Assembly (NCBI GenBank): GCA_039619475.1
Contig: CM077115.1
Location: 589,273,643-589,337,642 of the forward strand
Length of the DNA stretch: 64,000 nucleotides
Direction of reading: 5' to 3'
Source: Icerya purchasi
Taxonomy: Eukaryota; Arthropoda; Insecta; Hemiptera; Monophlebidae
In this document: positions 43,416 through 54,507 of the stretch, piece by piece
Numbering within the stretch: the first letter of the stretch is position 1
Layout of the letters: each line of letters starts with the position of its first letter
The notes under the pieces: generated by a model
Seen by the model: the letters and a program-made list of their open reading frames with translations, nothing else
Databases searched by the model: none
Told to the model about the DNA's origin: nothing
Program-made: the position numbers and the translations under genes

Positions 43416-45760
43416 AACGAAAACGAGTGGAAGATAATAGAGTATGGCTTAAGAACGTAGACGAATAATGAAGACAACAATAGAAGGACAAAGTGAAGAA
43501 AACAGAGAACCACGGATTGGCAGGAAGACTAGGTTGAACAGACAGATAAAAAGAACAATTGTTAGAAAAAGAAAAAGCGTACATATCTGCTAACACAAAC
43601 TTTTACCTAGTGGAATAAGATTAGAGGATGGAATTTTTTTTAAAAAAAAAGGTGGGGAGAAGCAGCAGCCTGAGCCGAGGAGTCCGTCGCTTCATTAAAA
43701 TGCTCGGATGACTGAGAACCCACAGGAAATCGATTAGAATGGAAAGGAGGGAAGAAACAATGTGGATAAGCGAGCGTATACAGAGAATAATAAAATCACA
43801 GGAATGATCAGGTAGGGGAGAACAAATGGCCTGAAGGGCAGACATGGAATCTGATATAATTAAAAATTTGGACGATAGTTGATTGGAGGAAATGAAAATA
43901 ATAGAACGTAGGATAGCTATCAGTTCAACTGTGAATATAGAACAGAAAGGAGCTAGACGAAAAGATTCTGAAAAATCAGAATCTAAGAGGGCACCGACAC
44001 CACCCGACCTCTTCGAACCATCTGTAAATACGGTTTCATGAGATGGAAACTGAGAACAGATAGTACTGCGGAATTTCTGTCTAATTAGAGCTTGTGGAAG
44101 AAACTTAGAATGTGTAGATAGTAAACATTTTAGGATGATGGCAGGGTTCAGTGAAATTAAAAGAGAAGTAGGTGGGATTACCAAAGGAAATTGTGTAAGA
44201 GAAAAACAAACTAAACCAAGAGGGAAGCGGGATAAAATAGGGGGTTTTCTAGGTATCAAACGCCAGTTCCTAGAAGAAAAAAAAGCAGAAATAGATAAGA
44301 GTAGAGGACGAGAGTGGAAACCATTTAGCAAGGAAACGATAGCCGAAATAAAATCTGCGAATAGGAAAAGGTAGTGTATTAAATTCAGCAAGAACTGCTG
44401 GAATAGGAGAAAATTTGAGAGTACCAAGGCATAGACGAAGGCATGAGTTTTAGACTATATCTAATTTAGAAAGTCGGGACTTGGGGGCACAACCAAAAGA
44501 AATGAACAGTAATCAAATTTGGAACGTATGATGAATTTATAACGAAAAATAAGGATATAAGGAGCACCACCCCGTTTGTTGGAAACAAGGTGTTCAGCAA
44601 GTTTAGTATTTTGATTGTAGAACAAGAAAGATATTTGATGTGTTCGGAAAAGGATAACCGACTGTCCAGGAAAAGAACCAATATAACAGAAATAATTAAT
44701 ACGAGACAGAAAGGTATTTGCTAAGACAGAAGCAGGATTATAAAGTCGTAGAGTAAATACGACGTAACGAGATTTAGTGGGAGAAATAGAAAGGTTATTT
44801 GAGGAAAAGAAATATTACAGCACAGTAAGTGACGAATTAAGTGCTTCACTCTCTGATATAATATTATGAAATGAGGCAAAGAGTAGGATGTCGTCAGCAA
44901 AAAATAAAGAAGAAGAATTTAGAGGAACAGAAGCCACACTGATAGTGTATATGTTTAAAAGAGTAGCATTAAGGGAGGAACCTTGGGGAAGACCTCGAAA
45001 AACCGTTCTTGAAGTTTTAAAAAAAGGAGAAGAGAGGTGGATAGAACTAATCAACATGATATTGATAATGAGGGAAGTAAACTGCATTGGAATGTTAATT
45101 GCTGTACCAAAAACACAGGATACATCGATGAAGGAAGCCAAAGTATAATTTTTTTGGATAAAATATTGATAAATATGGGAGACAAAAAGACTAATACAAT
45201 CGGAAAGACCAATACCAAGCCGAAAGCCAAACATATTGCTAGGAAATACATTATTATGCTCTAGACACTAAACAAGATGCTTGTTCAACATACCTTTAAA
45301 TATTTTTCTCATGCAAGATACCAAGGAAATAGGAAGAACTTTTTTTTAGAAATGGGAATGATGATAAAAGAGTTCCAAAAGGAAGAAGTTATACCACTGG
45401 AGAGGAAACAATTAAAAAGATAAAGGAGAAAGGAAAGAGACTGTACGGACAGGTTTTTGAGGACAAGAAAAGATATACCGTCAAAATCTGGAGTGGGACT
45501 AGAAAATTTGGAAAGAACAGATTTTAATTCATAAATATTGAAAACAGAAGTTAGAAAGTGCGGATGGGAATTATGCGGAAGTGGAGTTGAATACAGTTCA
45601 TTAACGTTAGGAACAGCAACGGAATCCAGAAAGAATTCTAGGCTATCTTTACAAAAGGTTGAATTTGGAGGGATTTTCAGAGGATGGGGATTTAAAAGCT
45701 CTAGCCATTTTCCAAATATGAAAAAGAAGGATATTCCTAGAGAATGAAGAACAAAAATTT
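43416..45760 (-). pseudogene. LINE-A ORF2: RT and RNase H (part 2)
   Basis: The longest LINE-A copy in the window. Minus strand from about 45730: KMARAFKSPSSENPSKF linker; VLSKFSSPTPDFDGISF (RT entry) with stops; 45234-44815 FGFRLGIGLSDCIS, SFIDVSCVF (motif A degraded), GLPQGSSLNATLLN and FFADDILLF (FADD active-site box); 44681-44466 thumb; 44427-43621 RNase H with TVFTDGSKRSGGVG, FTVELIAILRS and LIISDSMSALQAI; 43596-43420 the pre-knuckle segment ending TRFRF where the short element was inserted. Multiple frameshifts; endonuclease and ORF1 absent. Confidence 0.83.
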
Positions 45761-46288
45761 TTCCGGAAGGACTTCTTTGAAACTAATAATGATCTCCGGT
45801 TTTCGCGTAGTTTCATTTATTTCTGCGAGTAGTGCAGTGATGACAGTAATAATATTAATTCATTTTTTTTTTTTCGGTGCAAACAAAACTATCGTAAGTT
45901 CTTGTAGGCGAGATGACACGACGTCGTCTTTCACTTTTAAACACATAAACATCACATCGGTAACACTTCAAATGCCGAATAATAATAATAATAATATATT
46001 GAATTTTTATTATAATAAAAATGACTATTTACATTTTTGCAGATCACAAACGCAGAAATATTTTTTATTTTTACACATGAAAATTTTTAACCGAGCGTCC
46101 TTTGAAACACCGATGCAACACGGGTGCGAATCTGCCTCGAATTACTTTTTCGGCGCTCCTATCGGAACATCTTTCAAATAAATGACGCCGAACTATTGCT
46201 CGACGGTTGCTCTTCTAGTACGTGTCCTAAGAGAGGGAAACGCTTGAAATTTTTGGTCTGTCCGATTCGCACTCGTGTGGCATTTGAG
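45761..46288. other. No recognisable gene; (AAT)n near 45979
   Basis: Contains an (AAT)n run at about 45978-45999 and a T-run at 45864-45874. A plus ORF (45744-46181) shows no domain. Confidence 0.45.
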
Positions 46289-46440
46289 GGATAACAGTAA
46301 CAATAATAACAATAACAGCAATAATAATAACGATGATAATAATATTAATAATAACTGTAACAACAATAACAATGACTTTATTCTCTAATGACCGTCCAAG
46401 ACCTTACATTGGTCAAATCAAAATACTTACGCCAATAAAA
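46289..46440 (-). mobile_element. Low-complexity TTATTG/TAA-type tail, possible LINE 3' end
   Basis: 46289-46372 is AAC/AAT-type triplet repeat. On the minus strand it follows TTAGAGAATAAAGTCATTG, which resembles I-like elements ending in a polyadenylation-like AATAAA and a short-unit tail. The body is unrecognised. Confidence 0.4.
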
Positions 46441-46589
46441 ATATACTTGTAGGAAATAATTATCATTTAGCCCTTGCGAGACTAATAAATTTCATCTCAT
46501 CTCCCTTTATCAGTGTTGGGCCTCAAGGCAAAGGCAGAATTTCTGGCACTTTTCCCTCTGCTCGTTCTGCTAATTCCTTTTTATTGAAG

Positions 46590-47040
46590 TCAGATTTCTT
46601 TTTTGAATATGGCATTATAGCTTATATTCGTAATAGTCCTACATAAAATGGCATCATTTCAGGAGTGTATTTTATATTTTCAGAAGACGACATTTTGGAG
46701 CGGATTGAATCATCAGTTCCTATATCATCCATTGCACATATCGTACCTTCGAAAGTAGCAAAATCCCTACAAAATCGGTAGAAAGAAAATTCCATAAGAC
46801 CTTCTTCCTGATTTTGCGCCTATTTCAAACTCCGCTTCCCTAACCCTCCTACTATTCGTACACCTATGCAGTGCTCGAAATGTTTCCTCTGTTGGTATAT
46901 TACCAAACACCGTCTCAGTACTCCTAAAGTATACTCTCACTATTCTTCTAAGCATCTTATTTCTGGTTGTGACAATTTTCAAAAGCCCCCTCATTGCCGT
47001 AAATACAGCTCTCACTGCGCCTATGATCGTTCTAGAAAGA
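46590..47040 (+). pseudogene. LINE ORF1 relic with CCHC-type zinc knuckles
   Basis: Plus-strand pieces: GIISGVYFIFSEDDILERIE then SSVPISSIAHIVP (about 46650-46755), and after a stop QCSKCFLCWYITKH, SHYSSKHLISGCDNF and PPHCRKYSSHCAYDRS (about 46860-47030). The spacing matches the three successive knuckles of I/Jockey-like ORF1 proteins (C-x2-C-x4-H-x4-C type), with several cysteines already mutated to Y or S. ORF1 knuckles bind the element RNA. The matching ORF2 is not downstream in the same orientation. Confidence 0.62.
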
Positions 47041-47451
47041 GTTAAAAAAAGACATTAAGTGTATAATAGTGATCGAAAATACTTCGTTCCATGGGACAAC
47101 CAAATTCAAAAAAATACAAATAGTTCATTCTCTCAGGCGTTTTCATAAGCCGACCATAAATCAGCGTCTGTTTTTTCAATTTATCCTTCAAATTCTCTCT
47201 GTCTTCGGCTCTTCCGCTCCTTAAATCTGTTTCGCGCCCTAAGTCGCCAAATTTTTACACAAACATTCTAATCCTAACCAAAATACACCAATATTGTAAC
47301 GCAGTCTTTCTGGATGTGAAACAGACTTTCAACCGAGTGTTATAAATTAAAATAGACGTAAATTATTATAATTGGTGGCTCACATGACGATTATATGAGA
47401 ATGAAATAAGAGAGAAAATCACAGTTATAACTAATCAGATAAAGAATATCA

Positions 47452-48500
47452 TTTTTTTTTTTTTTTTCTTTAAATTTATATGGTTCATGTGCTGTGTGTA
47501 ATTGCCGGGATTATTACAGCACATGGATCAGTGCAGGATCAGAAGTGTTTTAATATGTTAGCCGCTCTAATATGGTTTAGTATATCCTGGACCTGTTTTG
47601 GTTCGTTTGATAACGCAACCGTCGGTAAGTTGGAGGTGCCTGCAGGCAGGCAATGTTACAGAACGTGTTCAGCGGTTGGTGAAATTGGGGAATTGCATAT
47701 GGAACAGGCAGAGAGAGGAGATGTTCCTTCCAGCAAATAGTTGTGGGATATTGCTGTGTGCCCTATGCGGAGTCAATGCTGCAAACTCTCTGCGGGACAT
47801 GGATATCGGTGGCCACCAAGGCTCAATGCTCACCTTAATGGATCGCAGCCATGATGTGTGAGCCGACCACATAATTTCCCATGTCTCTGCCTTATGTTGC
47901 TGAAAAAAGGGTGACCCCAGCTGAGGCAGAGGGGCACCTTCGGGCATTGGACTATATGTTGCTGCCTTAGCAGCCAAGTTCGCATGTCCATTCCCCGGCA
48001 CACCGGTATGACCCGGGACCCGCAAGAATGTTACCTGTGAGCCAGCCCGGAAAAGCACGTTAATGATGCGCTTTATTTTTCGAGATAATGTGTGAGAGGT
48101 TTTAGGTGTCTGGAGTGTCCTAATCGATTGCAAGGAATCTGTGATTAGAAATGCATTTCGACGTTGGGGGGTAAGACTGCAGATATTCTCTCAAGCAGAA
48201 GAAAATACCATACAGCTCCCCCTCCAGCACTGAACAGAAGTCGTGGAGCCAAACCGCATGAACAACTCCCTCCACCTCGTAGGCGCAAGCCACCGGCGAG
48301 GACCCATTGAGGGGGTTTGCTTTGGCACCATCTGTATACAGCTGTCTGTAGCTGGGAAAAAGTTGCATTTTTTCCGCCACGTACTGGGGCGGCAGTATGA
48401 CATCCTGGTCCGAGCGATCGCTCAGCAGAGATAAATCCGCAACAATCGGAGTATCCTCCCAGGGGAGTTCAACATGCTGATGAGCATATCATTGAAACAA
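47452..48500 (-). pseudogene. LINE RNase H and 3' end (LINE-B-like)
   Basis: Minus strand: LPWEDTPIVADLSLLS (about 48470), then QLFPSYRQLYTDGAKANP-type RNase H start and CSVLEGELYGIFFCLREYL (48380-48190), then RVPGHTGVPGNGHANLAAKA (48000-47940, last catalytic region with D replaced by N) and SWLRSIKVSIEPWWPP. The C-terminal knuckle is degraded (SLCLFHMQF). Poly(A) corresponds to T16 at 47452-47467. 5'-truncated before RNase H; frames shift near 48130. The 47041-47451 gap to the left shows nothing supported. Confidence 0.75.
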
Positions 48501-50604
48501 AATCTACGGTGACATTATCGTACAACAGATTAGCACATCAGATATAGCTCCTACCTGAAGGTACCGAATAGATACATATAGTGCGTCCTCAAAAACAAAT
48601 ATCAAAACAGGATTCGGCAGTAACAATCCAGAATTATTCGGCATGTAGCCAATGGACCGTTCTACATTATTAATGATATATTACATAAAAATCTATAAAT
48701 ACAATACGCGCAAGGATACAACAAAAATCAATATATACATTCTTCAGTAAAATAGCACTAAATAATATTATTTGTATTTCCAGTATGTATCTTTTCAATT
48801 TACCTAAAATTAATCAAAGAAGATTAGAAATAAACTTGTTATTGAATATAATTGAAATTATTTGAATGATTGAATGATAGTGAAATTTCTCATTAATAAT
48901 GCAATGTATGTATATTAAAGTTATATATAGATATTTTGCGCCAGTTAAGTGTAAAAATAAAAAATATGATCAGCACCAATAATAATCACCAATGCACCAG
49001 CATTGTAAATAAGAAAAAAGGAAATACAGGAAAAACAGGAAAAATCGTATCTATAATAATGATAACAGAACCTATCGTCCTATTTAATTTATAAGAACCG
49101 TTTCCAGTTTCTAGCAGCTACAACAATTTACATTCAACTTGCAGTATTTGCTAATTAATTAATTAAAATAAATATGAGAAAGTGTTTGAATGGAAAATTA
49201 ATTCTTCTAATGGACGGGCTATAAATAAAATTTATTATTTTATTATTTATTTTCAAAATTTATTAAATTATTGCGGTAAAATTTAATTATATACCATAAG
49301 AGCCGGTTAATATATAATCTGAATTATATTTAAAAAAAATTGTTAATATTAAATTATTTTTTAACCATTTTTAGTCGATTTTTTAACCTTATTTTCTTCA
49401 ATTTCTAAAAAGGGAAACGAAAAAAACTGTACTATTTCCTCTAGTAAACTGTTTAATTTAATAGCTACTTGAAGAAAAGAACTGAAATATTCATTCTTTC
49501 TATTCTAACCGAATAAGAGTTAAATCGACATTTCTCAAGTGTTTGGTAAATATTCTCAGCAGTTCTTCTTTCCTCTTCACATCATGAAACTTGTTCCCTT
49601 TTTCTTCAGTCAGAAGTCTAAATTAACTCGCTGATGTAAATGAATATTCTTCTAATATGAATTTTAGTTTAATCAACTGAAATTTATACGGCGTTTTTTC
49701 TGGATAATTTTTTAATAACCGACATATTAAAGAAAAAATAAAATTGTTTACTCGATCGAAATGTATAAATAAATAATGGCGAACTTTTGCGTCGATAAAT
49801 TTTTTGAGAATTTAACTGAACTTCAGTAGTACAGTGAATTATAATTATTAGAATTATCTATATTACTGAAATAATCATCAGTTGCAACTTATATCGAAAC
49901 TTTAATTTTTCAACTATTTTTGCAATATTATCGTTTTTTTATTTTTTTTATTAAAACACTTTTATTTTATTTTACAGATGCGTTTATTAAAGTGAATGTT
50001 TTACTACACTCTCAACTTTTCTTTCTCCCGCACACTACTTCCCTCCTCTCATTCATATTCTGAAGCACTTTACGGACCCGTAACTTTATCCTTCCTCGAT
50101 CAACATCGATATTATCTTGTTTGTAAATAAGGGACGGCAAGCGGTCAGCAGATAATCAGAAGAGGATGTGTTTATGTGTTTCAGGAGTCTGTTGACAGAT
50201 AAGAAAAACGTTTTCCTTTAAGACTTTTAGAAGGTTGCTGTTCTCATAGTTGATCACTGCACGTGTATACATAGAACGAAACTGTCAGTTCTGATTATTG
50301 TAATTTCTACCGGGGGGTTATTCGTTTCAAATTATATGATAAATCGCATCGTTCATCATCTATGCAAATATACATATACGTGTCTTTCTCTGTAATAAAG
50401 CTATTATTATAAAAAGAAAAAAGACAATAACAACTTATGTAAATATTTTCTCAATTGAAGTTGCATATCAAATTAACGAAAGCATATAGTTGTAGTAAAC
50501 TTACAATATACTTCAACTATATTTAAATTATATTGTTTTTCGAACTTACCAGTCTTAATAAATTACGTTAAGTAGTTGGATATTTTGTTACCAAATCTTA
50601 TAAG
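48501..50604. other. No recognisable gene
   Basis: AT-rich with no frame of recognisable coding similarity. Confidence 0.5.
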
Positions 50605-52241
50605 AGTTTAAGGGAAAAAAATAAATTTCAAAAACTTCAGCATGTATATGGAAAATTTATCCCCTACTCAACACATAGACTACAATCTATGGGGAAAGCT
50701 GCTAAAAGAATAAAAAGGCCAGTGATATGTAATTCGCCAATAAGACAGGATGATGGATGTTGGGCTAGAAGCGGCAAACAAAAAGCTGACGTATTTGCCG
50801 GGTACTTATACGACACATTTCAATCTAACGCAACAGTGATAGTCAACAACTTAAAGGACGATAATAACTGCTCTAGACCAACTTCAAATGGAATAAAAAT
50901 GATCTTTCCGGCAAAAGTTAAAAAATACATAAAACTTTTAAATGTCAAGAAATCTCCTGGATTTGACATGATCACAGCAAGAATGTTAAAAGAATTACTC
51001 AGTAAGGCAATAATGTTCCAAACCAATGGAAATTCTCTCAGATATTGCTGATATTAAAACCGGGAAAAGATGGTACCAAATTAGGTTCCTACAGACCAAT
51101 CTCCCTATTATCTACAATTGCCAAACTACTTGAAAAATTAATCTTTGTACGGATTAAAAGATTAATTCAAGAACAGTTGATCATTCCTCAACACCAATTC
51201 GGATTTAGAACCAGGCACTCTACTGAGCAGCAATTACACCGAGTCGTAAACCTTATTGAAGATGGCATTGAGCATAAAAAATATAACGAAGCAGTATTTA
51301 TTGACATCACTAATGCCTTCGATAAAATCTGGAGCGACGGCTTGTTGTACAAACTAAAATATTTTCTGCCAAAAAAGTATTACTTACTAATGCGGTCATA
51401 CTTAAGCAATAGACAGTTTCAGGTTAGATACAATGACGATCGTTCAGATGTATATTCCATACTAGCTGCAGTTCCACAGGGTAGCGTCCTGGGACCGCTG
51501 CTCTATAATCTGTATGCAGCAGACTTGCCGACAAATGAAACTATTCAAGTAGCAACGTTTGCCGATGATACCGCGATAATCATATCAGATACAAATCCTC
51601 ATGCTGCTATTACTAAATTGCAAAACAGTGTAGACCAATTTTTCCAGTGGGTGCAGATGTGGAAACTAGCCATAAACCCAGAGAAGTCTACACATATTTC
51701 ATTCTCCAGCAGGGAACCACATAACAAATGTGTTGAAATTGATAATAAAGAGCTTCCAAAGAAAAACGAACTGAGATACCTAGCAGTCTATTTAGATCAA
51801 AGACTAACATGGAGGAGTCACATTCAAAAGAAAAGAAGAGAACTTAATATCAGAACGAAACAACTTTACTGGCTAATAGGATGCAACTCTAAATTGTCAT
51901 TAAATAATCGCTTGCTAATATACAAAACTGTATTGCGACCAGTATGGACTAGTGCAGCTGAAATGTGGGGATGTGCAAAGAAGTCTAATAAATTAGTTAT
52001 GCAGCGATATCGGAACAAGTTGTTGCGCTTAATTTATCGCATGCCGTGATACGTGTCCAATGAAGTCATCCATCGGGACTTAAAAATAGACGCAGTGGAA
52101 GAAACTGTCAAGAGGATCGCACAAAAGCACCTGACACGATTACAAAACCACCCAAATCAGCTGGCAGCCGCGCTTTTACACTCAGATGCGTCATCTACAC
52201 CGCGACTTAAACGAGTTAAAATAAGAGATTTAGTTTTATAA
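50605..52241 (+). pseudogene. Jockey-type ORF2 (RT), nearly intact but truncated
   Basis: About 50620-51030: MENLSPTQHIDYNLWGKAAK, RIKRPVICNSPIR and DGCWARSGKQKADVFAGYL, the typical Jockey linker 'LSPT..DYSLWKATKRLKRP...PPIR..DGSWARS..EKA'. A frameshift lies near 51045. 51045-52049: KPGKDGTKLGSYRPISLLST, FGFRTRHSTEQQL, FIDITNAFDKIW (motif A, D present), PQGSVLGPLLYNLY and FADDTAIIIS (FADD), then the thumb LRYLAVYLDQRLTWRSHI. A stop at 52047-52049 is followed in frame by 52053-52241, ending the Jockey C-terminus (HLTRLQNHPNQLAAALL, TPRLKR). One frameshift and one stop make it a fairly young pseudogene. The endonuclease is lost by 5' truncation. Confidence 0.88.
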
Positions 52242-52297
52242 TCTTTTGAGAGGGAAGCATCAACTCTATATGAGAACATTTATTAGATAGCCTCACT

Positions 52298-53946
52298 CTC
52301 TTCCCCGTGTTATTTGCTTCTGCTATCTCGGTATTTACCTTAATAGTCGTCTGACCTTCTCTGAGCATATTGTCCACCTTTCTTGTTCTGCCGTTAAAAG
52401 ACTGAACTTGCTAAAATCCTTGTCTCCAACCAAATGGGGAGGTGATCCTCATCTCCTCATTTCCCTATATACATCAATTATTCGCTCCAAGTTTGATTAC
52501 TGCTCTTTTATCTATGGTTGTGCCTCCAGATCCCTTCTTTCCAAATTAGATATAATATAAAACTCCTGTCTCCGTCTTTGCCTCGGTGCTCTCAAATCCT
52601 CTCCCATTTCAGCAGTGCTCGCGGAATCTAACATACCTCCCCTCTCAGTTCGAAGGTCTTATTTGGGCTATCGATTCCTTTCCAAACGTTTACCTTTCAC
52701 TTCGTCTCAACTTATTCCTTCCTACATTTACATTGCCAAGAACTGGCGTTTTGTTTCTAATAAAATCCCTATCTTAGCCCCTATTTCTCAACGTCTTAGC
52801 CATTTCTCCTCCCATATTATATCCAGCAATAATCTTCCGTACTTCTCACTCAATTATTTCGACCTCTTACACCCTCCCAAAGTACATTTTCTCCCTAAAT
52901 TTTCTAATTTTATGCCTCAGACCGTCATTAAACAGGAATTTCGCAGTACGGTCAGTTGTCTTTTTCCTTCTCATGCACTTGTTTTTACTGATGGCTCTAG
53001 AGGACCCGGTGGGGTCGGATCGTCTTTTATTCTTCCCGACTCCAACTTCTCCGAATCCTTTCGCCTCCCATCTTTCTGTTCTATTTTTACGGCCGAATTG
53101 ATGGCTATCCTTCGTGCGATCATACATATGTCGCCCAATCGTTCGTCTTCCGACTATCTAATCATTTCTGACTCCATGGGTGCTCTCCAGGCTATCAGTT
53201 CACCGCTTCCTCCTCCCTCTTCTGACTTCTTCATTCTTCGTATACGATCTCTCATTTATAATCTTTCTTTCCATCACTCTGTACACATTGACTTACTGTG
53301 GGTTCCTGGTCACCGAGGCATCGAGGGTAATGAAATGGCGGGTGCTTTGGCTCAGGTTGCTGTTCGTTCTCGCTTCTATTTTAAAAAAATTCCGGCTGTC
53401 AATCTATTACCCCTAATTAAGAAATTTCACTTCAGATTTTGGTCGGATGTGTACCCTTCTTCTTTTACCAACAATCGTTCCTTCTACCTTTCAATCCAAC
53501 CTACACTTCCTTCTCATCCATGGTTCTCAGAGTTTCCCTCTCTTCCACGATTTATAATTTCCTCTATTGTCTGCCTGCGCTTTAATCACACACTGCTGCC
53601 CTCTTTACGCTATCGTTTCTCTTTGCTTCCCTCTCCTGTCCGTTGCATCCAGATGAAGCAGTTGTCTGTGATGCTGATCACATCTTCTTCGAGTGCTCTG
53701 CTTTTTCTGCGGAGCGTTCTCTTTTCTATCTTCACCTTATAAAGCTGGGGCTTCCCACTCCTTACTGTGCGTCTTACATCTTGTCCCTTCCTTCCCAGTC
53801 TGTTGTTCTTGTCCTTGGTTCCTTTATTTCAGCTGTCTCCAATCGAATTAGGTTCTAGTTAGTTGTCTCTCCTTCCCATTGTGTCTGGGCAATGGTCCAT
53901 AGTTGATGCGCCCAAAAATAAAAAATAAAAAAAAAAATAAAAAAAA
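52298..53946 (+). mobile_element. LINE-A copy nested in the Jockey 3' UTR, 13-bp TSD
   Basis: Both flanks carry AGATAGCCTCACT (52285-52297 and 53947-53959). The copy starts at the RT thumb (LNSRLTFSEHI, SPTKWGGDP) and runs through RNase H and the knuckle to the 3' UTR with TTGATGCGCCC and an A-rich tail (53915-53946). Best-preserved LINE-A 3' half in the window. Confidence 0.93.
52330..53857 (+). pseudogene. LINE-A ORF2 3' half: thumb, RNase H, knuckle
   Basis: Thumb pieces with SPTKWGGDPHLLISLYTSII and SKFDYCSFIYGCASRS carry one stop (at about 52558). 52615-53742 is one open frame of 375 codons: LAESNIPPLSVRRSYLGYRF; RNase H with LVFTDGSRGPGGVG, FTAELMAILRAI, LIISDSMGALQAI and WVPGHRGIEGNEMAGALA (the D of the usual 'N.xAD' replaced by G); then FIISSIVCLRFNHTLLPS. 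A frameshift near 53640 moves to 53643-53858 with VVCDADHIFFECSAFSA (knuckle) and VSNRIRF. Useful as the reference for LINE-A. Confidence 0.88.
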
Positions 53947-54010
53947 AGATAGCCTCACTATTTGGCAAGTTATAAATTAGCAGTTATTATAATAAAAAAA
54001 AAAAAAAAAC

Positions 54011-54507
54011 TGCAGCGGAATATAGGTGAGCTAGTATTTTCCGAAAATTGAAATACACACACTTTACCCCTAATCACATAATTTCATCATACTATTTTCT
54101 AAATGTTAATAATTTTTATGTTTTTTATTTTGATTTTTTAAAATTAAAAATCGAACAATTATAATGTTCTTTAATTTTCTTTTCCAGTGTGAAAAAAATG
54201 ATTTAGATCTCTTTCAGATTTGAAGCATGCAACACTAAAGGTGCAGCGGCATAGGCACGCCGAATCCCACCTCGCGACATTTTCCACCGAAACTTGATAG
54301 CTCACTTTAGCACCAAATAAAAAAAAAATACCACCAGTTTTCAAATTATATTTTCAAATATTTACCGTTTTTTTTTGTTATTTTTTTTTTTTTTTTTTTT
54401 GATTATTAAAAATGAAAATTAACGAACATTTTTCAAATCCTAAAAAGTAACAAAACACGAAAAAATATATTTTTACGATCTTTAAACATAAATACAACTT
54501 TTTATAA
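54011..54507. other. No recognisable gene; T-runs
   Basis: AT-rich with poly(T) around 54370-54402; nothing supported. Confidence 0.5.

Larger units (their letters stand above)
50605..54010 (+). mobile_element. Jockey-type LINE, 5'-truncated, split by a LINE-A copy
   Basis: ORF2 remnant at 50605-52241, 3' UTR at 52242-52297, nested LINE-A at 52298-53946, UTR resuming after the duplicated 13 bp at 53947, and the element's own poly(A) at about 53994-54010 (preceded by GCAGTTATTATAAT). There is no RNase H after the RT, as is usual for Jockey proper. Confidence 0.8.
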
